Source of the DNA: Rhodococcus sp. PAMC28707
Lineage (GTDB): Bacteria; Actinomycetota; Actinomycetes; Mycobacteriales; Mycobacteriaceae
Direction of reading: 5' to 3'
Length of the DNA stretch: 64,000 nucleotides
Assembly (NCBI RefSeq): GCF_004795915.1
Contig: NZ_CP039253.1
Span: 124,001 to 188,000, forward strand
Under the pieces are notes generated by a model. It worked only from the letters and a program-made list of their open reading frames with translations, ran no database searches and had not been told where the DNA came from. The first letter of the stretch is position 1. Each line of letters begins with the position of its first letter. Positions 56,469-64,000 of this stretch are shown piece after piece. Both the position numbers and the translations under genes were made by a program.

Positions 56469-57572
56469 TCACACGAGAGTGAGTTGCTTGCTGGTCATGG
56501 TGAGAAGCTCAGGACCGCCGGGGCGGACGATGAGTGTGTCTTCGATCCGAACGCCTCCGCGCCCTGAGAAGTACACACCCGGTTCTACAGTCACAGCAGC
56601 ACCGCACTGCAGTGTACCGGTGCTGGTGCGTGCGATTCCCGGCGCTTCGTGGATCTCCAGTCCGACGCCGTGGCCGAGGCCGTGCAGAAACAGTTCGCCA
56701 TACCCGGCTTCTTCGATAACCGACCGCGCCGCAGCGTCCACCGATGCAGTGCTCACACCAGGGACGAGCGCATTCCTTCCCGCCGTCTGAGCACGCAAAA
56801 CCAGCTCGTACACATCTCGCTGCCAATCCGCAGGGTTTCCGATGACCACCGTTCGGGTCATATCCGAGTGATATCCACCGACGAGCGCGCCGAAATCGAA
56901 CTTCACGAAGTCGCCCGATTCCAGGATCGCTGCAGTGGGTCGGTGATGCGGTACCGCGGAATGCGCACCCGCCGCCACGATCGTCTCGAAGGAAATCCCG
57001 TCCGCGCCGTGTTCGACCATCAGCGACTCCAGTTCACGTGCCACGGCAAGTTCGGTACGGCCAGGCCGAATCGAGCCACGCTCGACGAGCACGGCAAAAG
57101 CGTCGTCGGCCGCGCGGCAGGCCTCGCGTAGCAAGCCGATTTCATACTCGTCCTTCACCATTCGGAGCTCTTCGACGAGACCGGGACTGCACACCAGATC
57201 GAGCGAGGCATTCACTTCACTCCATCCGCGATGCTGATCGACGGTCACGACATGGCTCTCGAATCCGACTGCGCCGCCGGTCGGCGCATATTCGCTTGCC
57301 AGCAAATGTGATGCAGACGACCGGTCGATCACTGCACGAAGATCGGGGACTTGCTCGGCGACTTGACTGAGATACCGGCCGTCCGTGCAGATGACGGTTC
57401 TGATTTCATCCGACGACGAATCGCCGGTTCCGATGATCAACGCTGCGTTCGATCCGGTGAACCCGGTGAGATACCGAATGTTCAGCAGGTCCGTGACCAG
57501 CAGAGAGTCGAGTTCCTTCGCGATGAGGGAGTGTCGAAGAGCCGAGCGACGGGCAGCGAAATCTGCAGGCAT
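56469..57572 (-). CDS. pepQ: M24 family Xaa-Pro aminopeptidase / dipeptidase PepQ-like
   Basis: This 367-residue protein has a creatinase N-terminal domain (residues 1-130) and an M24 metallopeptidase domain. The metal ligands are FDFGALVGGYHSDMTRT (two Asp), HGLGHGVGLEIHE (His), EPGVYFSGRGGVRIED (two Glu). It removes proline-linked N-terminal residues or cleaves X-Pro dipeptides. I chose ATG 57572 with TACGTT 6 nt upstream; the frame is open to 57773 but that overlaps the divergent gene's start region. Confidence 0.93.
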   Translation of the reverse strand: MPADFAARRSALRHSLIAKELDSLLVTDLLNIRYLTGFTGSNAALIIGTGDSSSDEIRTVICTDGRYLSQVAEQVPDLRAVIDRSSASHLLASEYAPTGGAVGFESHVVTVDQHRGWSEVNASLDLVCSPGLVEELRMVKDEYEIGLLREACRAADDAFAVLVERGSIRPGRTELAVARELESLMVEHGADGISFETIVAAGAHSAVPHHRPTAAILESGDFVKFDFGALVGGYHSDMTRTVVIGNPADWQRDVYELVLRAQTAGRNALVPGVSTASVDAAARSVIEEAGYGELFLHGLGHGVGLEIHEAPGIARTSTGTLQCGAAVTVEPGVYFSGRGGVRIEDTLIVRPGGPELLTMTSKQLTLV

Positions 57573-57578
57573 TCTTAC

Positions 57579-57584
57579 AACGTA
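57579..57584 (-). promoter_or_regulatory. Candidate -10 element for leaderless pepQ transcript
   Basis: On the minus strand TACGTT is followed by GTAAGA and the ATG at 57572, a 6-nt spacing that puts the transcription start at the start codon. There is no ribosome site. Confidence 0.5.
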
Positions 57585-57664
57585 CCGCCGTCGCGAGTTC
57601 GATCCCTTGGCGACGCGAAGGCGCAGTTTGTGTGGGGCCCGACACAGTGCCGACCCGAAACGGA

Positions 57665-57670
57665 TACGCT
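57665..57670 (+). promoter_or_regulatory. Candidate -10 element for leaderless transcript of the divergent membrane protein
   Basis: TACGCT is followed by 7 nt and the ATG at 57678, the same arrangement as before mptB. Together with the pepQ element on the other strand it defines a divergent promoter pair about 80 bp apart. Confidence 0.5.
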
Positions 57671-57677
57671 GTCCCCC

Positions 57678-58334
57678 ATGACAGGGTGGGTGGTACGCGG
57701 AATCGGAATGGGACTGATCAACGTCGGAGTGCGAATTCTGCTGGGTTTGGCAGTTGCACAGTGGCCGTTGCATGGTTCGCAGCTTCGATGGTTGGGCTTG
57801 GCTGCGGTATTGCTCGCAGTCATCGTGTGGGCTGGGATCGACGGTATTCGTGACCGTCGCGCAAACCCGGACCCGGATTACGGCGCCGACCTGACGATGC
57901 TGTGGCTCAAGGCAGCGGTTGTCGGCGGTCTGCTCGCCGGACTGCTCGCATGGCTGATCGGCCTGATAGTGGACTTCAGTCTCGGCCAGAACTCACTGTT
58001 CTTCGAGATGACCTCGGGTGCAGCGTTCACCATTCTTCTGATCTTCATCCCGGCGACCATCTCGGTGTTCCTGGGCCGGCTGCTCGTCGGACGCGAGGCG
58101 AAGAAGAAGCTCGCCGCATCCGATGCCGAACACGAACAGGGACGCCACGATCGTCATCTGGTCGGCGCGGAGACTACCGCCTCGCACCAGGGGTCGGCGG
58201 CAGACCAGAGTTCGGTAGCTGACCAGAATCGATGGGCCGGCGACAATGCGGACACCGAGGTATTCCAGGCTGTGCAGCCCGAAGCCGAGGACCCGAAGGG
58301 TACGTCACACGGCGAGCATCGTTCCGAACACTGA
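57678..58334 (+). CDS. Four-helix membrane protein, B-4DMT/Rv2536-like
   Basis: This 218-residue protein has about four membrane helices (near residues 7-24, 33-52, 75-97 and 112-133). A hydrophilic, His/Asp/Gln-rich C-terminal tail of about 80 residues follows. The helices and position between pepQ and aroB match the actinobacterial B-4DMT family (Rv2536 in M. tuberculosis, from memory); transport has been suggested but not shown. The ATG is set by the TACGCT element. It is the only plus-strand gene between 39280 and the window end. Confidence 0.82.
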   Translation: MTGWVVRGIGMGLINVGVRILLGLAVAQWPLHGSQLRWLGLAAVLLAVIVWAGIDGIRDRRANPDPDYGADLTMLWLKAAVVGGLLAGLLAWLIGLIVDFSLGQNSLFFEMTSGAAFTILLIFIPATISVFLGRLLVGREAKKKLAASDAEHEQGRHDRHLVGAETTASHQGSAADQSSVADQNRWAGDNADTEVFQAVQPEAEDPKGTSHGEHRSEH

Positions 58335-58347
58335 CTCTCGAAGACAA

Positions 58348-58398
58348 AAAATCCCCCCTGCATCTTCGGCCTTGGGCCCAACATGCAGGGGGGATTTT
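58348..58398. terminator. Strong bidirectional intrinsic terminator
   Basis: AAAATCCCCCCTGCAT (58348-58363) pairs perfectly with ATGCAGGGGGGATTTT (58383-58398), a 16-bp stem with a 19-nt loop. Both ends are A/T-rich, so it works for the plus-strand gene ending at 58334 and the minus-strand aroB ending at 58418. It is the clearest rho-independent terminator in the window. Confidence 0.9.
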
Positions 58399-58417
58399 CG
58401 TTCGGATCGTGCCTCGG

Positions 58418-60100
<1,683 letters not shown>

Positions 60101-60104
<4 letters not shown>

Positions 60105-61288
60105 CGTGGTGGTCGGGCGGCGTTGCCCTTCAGGTAATGCGCGACATTGCTCGTCGTCTCCGCCAACGAATCGCCACCGAACTTCTCGAGCACTGCCTGC
60201 GCCACGACGAGGGCCACCATCGTCTCGGCTACGACGCCCGCAGCGGGCACCGCACACACATCGGACCGTTGATGGATCGCGACGGCTTCTTCGCCGGTCG
60301 TCATATCCACCGTTGCGAGCGCGCGGGGAACAGTCGAGATCGGCTTCATCGCTGCCCGGACACGAAGAGGCTCTCCGTTGGTCATGCCACCCTCGAGACC
60401 ACCTGCGCGGTTGGTCGATCGCAGGATCCCGTCGGGTCCCGGTGTGATCTCGTCGTGCGCGGCGCTGCCTCGACGACGGGCCGTCTCGAAGCCGTCACCG
60501 ACCTCGACGCCCTTGATCGCCTGAATCCCCATGAGCGCTGCAGCAAGTCGTGCATCGAGCTTGCGATCTCCGCTGACGAACGAGCCAAGACCGACCGGAA
60601 GCCCATGTACGACGACCTCGACGACACCACCAAGCGTGTCACCGTCGCGCTTCGCAGCCTCGATCTCGGCGATCATCGACTCGCCCGAAGCGGCATCGAA
60701 GGCTCGCACGGGGCTCGCATCGATCGCATCGAGATCGTCACCGGACGGTGGTGGACCGACGTAGGGCTCCGACGCACCGATGGAAATGACGTGGGACACG
60801 ACGTCAACGCCGAGTGCCTGTTTCAAGAAGCTGCGTGCAACGGTGCCGATCGCGACCCGCGCGGCAGTTTCACGGGCACTCGCCCGCTCGAGAACCGGCC
60901 TGGCGTCGTCGAATCCGTATTTCAACATTCCCGAGTAATCGGCATGCCCGGGACGGGGCCTGGTCAACGGAGCGTTCCGCGCCAACGCGTCGAGAACCGA
61001 CGGGTCCACCGGGTCCGCGGACATGACCTGTTCCCACTTGGGCCATTCGGTGTTGCCCACTTCGATCGCGATCGGGCCGCCGATAGTCCGACCATGACGC
61101 ACACCACCGGTGATCGTCACCTTGTCGGCCTCGAACTTCATCCTGGCGCCGCGTCCGTAGCCCAGTCGGCGGCGAGCCAACTGGTCGGCAATGTCGTCCG
61201 AGGTCACTTCGACACCCGCGACCATTCCTTCGAGGATGGACACGAGGGCAGGGCCGTGAGATTCTCCGGCAGTTATCCAGCGCAGCAC
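60101..61288 (-). CDS. aroC: Chorismate synthase
   Basis: This 395-residue FMN-dependent enzyme makes chorismate from EPSP. Visible are the signature [18 protein letters not shown] near residue 6, [20 protein letters not shown] near 119, [15 protein letters not shown], and [13 protein letters not shown]. It starts at GTG 61288, 12 bp after the prepilin peptidase stop. It heads aroC-aroK-aroB. Confidence 0.97.
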
Positions 61289-61300
61289 GGCCCCATCTTT

Positions 61301-61891
61301 TCACGTCGGTGGAGCCGCGAGTGCCAGCAGGGTCGACACGCACATGGATGGGCCATGGGGAACGGTGCAGTCTCCGCGGCCGAGCGCCGTCATCATCACC
61401 CCCACCAGCCCGGTCAGCAGCGGCGGGAGTATCGCAACCAACGCCCACGCGTCGAGACCCGCCATCGCCGCAACACCGCCGAGTGTCCACGCCAGTTTCA
61501 CATCACCAGCACCGAACGCCGTGGGCAAACACACATGAACGAGGAGATAGCTGCCGAACAGGGCCGCCGCACCGACGAGCATGGGCGCGATGTCGCCGGA
61601 CAATGCTCCGAGCAACAGGACAACGATCGCGCCTGCGCCTGTCAGCGGATTCGGTAATCGCCTGCACCCGACGTCGATGCACGCCAGAACCGAACACCAC
61701 CAACCCAACAGCCCGAGCGCGATACCGCAACCGAGCAGCGATCCCGCCGACCACACCATACTCAGCACCAACGGAAGTCCGACGGCCTTCCAGGACGGTG
61801 CCAACCCGCTCACCGTTCGTTCGGTGACGAGTCCTGTGCCCCATCCGATCGAACCGAATACGAGTGCCCATCCCAGAGATGCCGTGGTCAT
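61301..61891 (-). CDS. A24-family prepilin peptidase
   Basis: This 196-residue integral membrane protein has about six helices. The two catalytic aspartates of A24 peptidases are in ACIDVGCRRLPNPLTGAG (near residue 73) and FGAGDVKL (near 127). It lacks the N-terminal methylase/zinc domain of PilD, as in TadV/Rv2551c-type enzymes. No pilin, ATPase or other pilus gene is nearby, so its substrates are encoded elsewhere. It lies between aroE and aroC, as in mycobacteria. Confidence 0.88.
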   Translation of the reverse strand: MTTASLGWALVFGSIGWGTGLVTERTVSGLAPSWKAVGLPLVLSMVWSAGSLLGCGIALGLLGWWCSVLACIDVGCRRLPNPLTGAGAIVVLLLGALSGDIAPMLVGAAALFGSYLLVHVCLPTAFGAGDVKLAWTLGGVAAMAGLDAWALVAILPPLLTGLVGVMMTALGRGDCTVPHGPSMCVSTLLALAAPPT

Positions 61892-61986
61892 GCGGCAAGT
61901 GTGGAACTACTCCCGACCCACGTCGCGTCGGATTCCCAGGTGGAGAAATGCCCTGTGTAGCGACGAGCCACCTGTGGATGAAACTG

Positions 61987-62796
61987 TCAGTGGGTGCCGA
62001 TAGCTGCGATCATCGCCGCGCGCGGAGCGGAGAGACCCGTGAATTGCTCAACCTGCCCGAAAGCCTGATTGAGCAACATCGACAGGCCCGAGACGATGAT
62101 GCCGCCGGCCGATTCCACCGCGGTCGCCAACGGCGTCGGCCATGGATCGTAAATTGCGTCGAGAACGATCGGCGCATGTGCAAGGGCCGCCGAGACCGGT
62201 GCAGCGCCCTCTGCTGGCACGGTACTGACGACGACGGCCGACGCGGCGGCCGCGTCGGACAGCGATCGGTCGGACATAGCAAGGAACGTCGTCCTCAAGC
62301 CCGCCGCTTCGCCGCATGCGAGAGTCTCGCGGGCTCGATCTGCCGATCGTGCGACAACTGTTGCCGATTGCGCCCCCATTTCGGCCAGAGCAACGAGCGC
62401 CGGCCTCGATGTTCCGCCGGCTCCGACGACCATGACTGGCCGACCGGCAAGATCAGCGACACCGACCTCACGCAGCGCCCCCTTCACCCCATCGACATCT
62501 GTGCAGTCGGCTCGCCATCCGGTCTTGGTGCGCAGCAGGGTGTTCGCCGAGCCAGCGAGAATCGCACGATCGGTTCTCGTCTCGGCGAACTCCAGCGCCG
62601 CAACCTTGTTCGGCATCGTCACCGACAGGCCGACCCAGTCCGGACCCAGACAGCCAACGAGCCCCGGTAATTGATCGGCAGAACACTCGATGCGTTCGTA
62701 GGTCCAATCGCTCAGACCCAAGGCAAGGTATGCAGCGAGATGCAACTGGGGCGATTTCGAATGTATGACCGGACTACCCAGAACGGCGGCACGCAT
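61987..62796 (-). CDS. aroE: Shikimate dehydrogenase
   Basis: This 269-residue enzyme reduces 3-dehydroshikimate. The substrate site is SPVIHSKSPQLHLAAYLALGL near residue 9, the catalytic lysine is in VTMPNKVAALEFAE, and the nucleotide loop is VVGAGGTSRPALVAL. The C-terminal GLSMLLNQAFGQVEQFTG is conserved. The ATG is 5 bp after the mltG stop. It has the length of actinobacterial homologues. Confidence 0.95.
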   Translation of the reverse strand: MRAAVLGSPVIHSKSPQLHLAAYLALGLSDWTYERIECSADQLPGLVGCLGPDWVGLSVTMPNKVAALEFAETRTDRAILAGSANTLLRTKTGWRADCTDVDGVKGALREVGVADLAGRPVMVVGAGGTSRPALVALAEMGAQSATVVARSADRARETLACGEAAGLRTTFLAMSDRSLSDAAAASAVVVSTVPAEGAAPVSAALAHAPIVLDAIYDPWPTPLATAVESAGGIIVSGLSMLLNQAFGQVEQFTGLSAPRAAMIAAIGTH

Positions 62797-62801
62797 GGGT
62801 T

Positions 62802-64000
62802 CTACCGTCCGCTGTCGAGGAATCCGTCCTCGACCTTTCCGATATTCGCGAGATGCTCGTCGTAGTCGCGCGTGAACAACGTCTCACCTACCTGGTTGAT
62901 GGTCACGAAGTACAGCCAATCGCCATCTGCGGGTGCCTCGACCGCTTCCACTGCACCGATACTCGGCGCCGCGATCGGGGTCGCCGGCAGACCCTCCATG
63001 GCATAGGTGTTCCACGGCGTCACCGTCGCTCGGTCCTCGTCGGTCGTGGCGACCTCGGTTGTATCGAGGGAGTAATTCACCGTCGAGTCGAACTCGAGCT
63101 TCTGCGGTGCGGCCAACCGATTGATGATGACGCGCGCCACCTTGCTGAAATCCGGCGGAAGCGATTCACGCTCGACGAGTGACGCTGCCACCAACGTCTG
63201 ATACGGGCTCAGACCCGAGTTGGCGCCTGCGGTCAGGATCCCAGTGTTCTCGTAGGTCGCCGCGCTTTCCTCCACGAGCTGTCGGAGAATGTCACCCGGT
63301 GCTGCGGTCGGATCGAAGTCCCACGTGCCGGCAGCAATGAGGCCTTCCAACTGGCGGTCTCGATCGGGAACAATGCTCACCTCGGCTCGCGCCCATTCGG
63401 GAACACCCAACGCCGTCGGCTCCGCGAGAGCACCTGCGGTGTTGAAGTCGGCGTAGGAAATACACGTCGGTGTGCCTGCACCTGTCGTATCAATGCAACT
63501 TGCTTCCGACAAGAGCGTGTAGATGCCCTTCTTGACAGCATTGGTATTGACGTCGCGTGAGTCGTGAAGTTGACGGCCCTCGGAAATCACGACGTTGCCG
63601 ACCCGAGCGGATGGATCGACGAGTGCTGTCACTGCGTCCTCGGCGGGTACGTGACTCTCGAGAAGGTAGTAGCCGGGCTGCACCGACGACATTGCCGGAT
63701 TGACAACTGCGGCTTCCATGAAGGCACCCGAACTCGCCACGATGCCCTTGTCGGTCGCCTCGACACCGATCTGATCTGCAGTATCACCCGGCTGCACCCG
63801 TAACACCGCCGACGGCCCCGAACTACCTGCCGTGAAATCGTCGGGGGCCACCGGGCCACCGGCAAACCGGTCGTACACGAAGAAACCTCCCACTGCGATC
63901 ACGATCACGAGGATCATCCCCAGCGCCAGCCCGACCTTGCGGCCGCGTCGCTTGCGCTTTCGGGCCGACCGGTCGTGCCGAACCTCCGCTCGTGAACGTC
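62802..64000 (-). CDS. mltG: Endolytic murein transglycosylase MltG (YceG-like), N-terminus cut
   Basis: The gene enters from the right edge, and at least 399 residues are inside the window. A basic stretch (ARKRKRRGRKVGLALG) precedes a single membrane helix (MILVIVIAVGGFFVYD), followed by LysM-like and YceG domains. The catalytic glutamate lies in AASLVERESLPPDFSKVARVIINRL split by reading. MltG cleaves nascent peptidoglycan strands. The true start lies beyond 64000, so the first ATG in the window (63917) is internal. In mycobacteria alaS and ruvX would follow upstream. Confidence 0.93.
   Translation of the reverse strand, partial: RSRAEVRHDRSARKRKRRGRKVGLALGMILVIVIAVGGFFVYDRFAGGPVAPDDFTAGSSGPSAVLRVQPGDTADQIGVEATDKGIVASSGAFMEAAVVNPAMSSVQPGYYLLESHVPAEDAVTALVDPSARVGNVVISEGRQLHDSRDVNTNAVKKGIYTLLSEASCIDTTGAGTPTCISYADFNTAGALAEPTALGVPEWARAEVSIVPDRDRQLEGLIAAGTWDFDPTAAPGDILRQLVEESAATYENTGILTAGANSGLSPYQTLVAASLVERESLPPDFSKVARVIINRLAAPQKLEFDSTVNYSLDTTEVATTDEDRATVTPWNTYAMEGLPATPIAAPSIGAVEAVEAPADGDWLYFVTINQVGETLFTRDYDEHLANIGKVEDGFLDSGR

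Overview
The window is a core-chromosome segment of a high-GC Mycobacteriales actinobacterium, most likely Rhodococcus or a close relative. The evidence is a SufR-first suf operon, an MptB-type mannosyltransferase (lipomannan/arabinomannan synthesis), OpcA next to Zwf, WhiA with YvcK and RapZ homologues, mIHF, and an actinobacterial PriA lacking its ATPase motifs. Gene order closely follows two M. tuberculosis blocks that I recall as Rv1379-Rv1464 and Rv2533c-Rv2553c, here joined between pyrR and nusB. I saw no insertion sequence, prophage, CRISPR array, tRNA or rRNA gene.

Layout. 1-4521 (minus): sufR-sufB-sufD-sufC-sufS (sufS cut by the window edge), iron-sulfur cluster assembly. 4684-9213 (plus): mptB, a two-gene ABC exporter and ctaA. 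9310-10903 (minus): an unknown 131-residue protein and ctaB, which works with CtaA in haem A synthesis. 11196-17626 (plus): tkt-tal-zwf-opcA-pgl, a compact pentose-phosphate operon. 17659-24312 (minus): a possible 57-residue ORF, ppc, secG, tpiA-pgk-gap. 24502-31803 (minus): whiA, yvcK-like, rapZ-like, uvrC, a PH-domain membrane protein, ribH, ribBA. 31874-37196 (minus): ribE, ribD, rpe, a YjbR-family gene, rsmB, fmt. 37465-39279 (plus) is a membrane diguanylate cyclase whose 3' end overlaps a convergent exported cyclase-family protein. 39195-46305 (minus): that protein, priA, metK, coaBC, rpoZ, gmk, mihF. 46460-55156 (minus): pyrF, carB, carA, a membrane protein, pyrC, pyrB, pyrR (UMP synthesis, read from the pyrR end). 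55274-64000 (minus except one plus-strand membrane protein): nusB, efp, pepQ, aroB-aroK-aroC, a small prepilin peptidase, aroE and mltG (cut by the window edge).

Many genes are coupled by 1-8 bp overlaps. Several starts look leaderless: a TACGNT hexamer lies 6-7 nt before the start codon of mptB, ctaA, pepQ and the plus-strand membrane protein at 57678. Two regulatory sites match known systems: a SufR-type inverted repeat at the sufR start and a PyrR-type RNA hairpin beside the pyrR ribosome binding site.

I found no convincing undescribed multi-gene system. The items most worth a second look are the repeat-rich leader of gap, the small ORF between pgl and ppc, the diguanylate cyclase/cyclase-family overlap with an altered metal-binding motif, and the degenerate ATPase motifs of PriA and the RapZ homologue.
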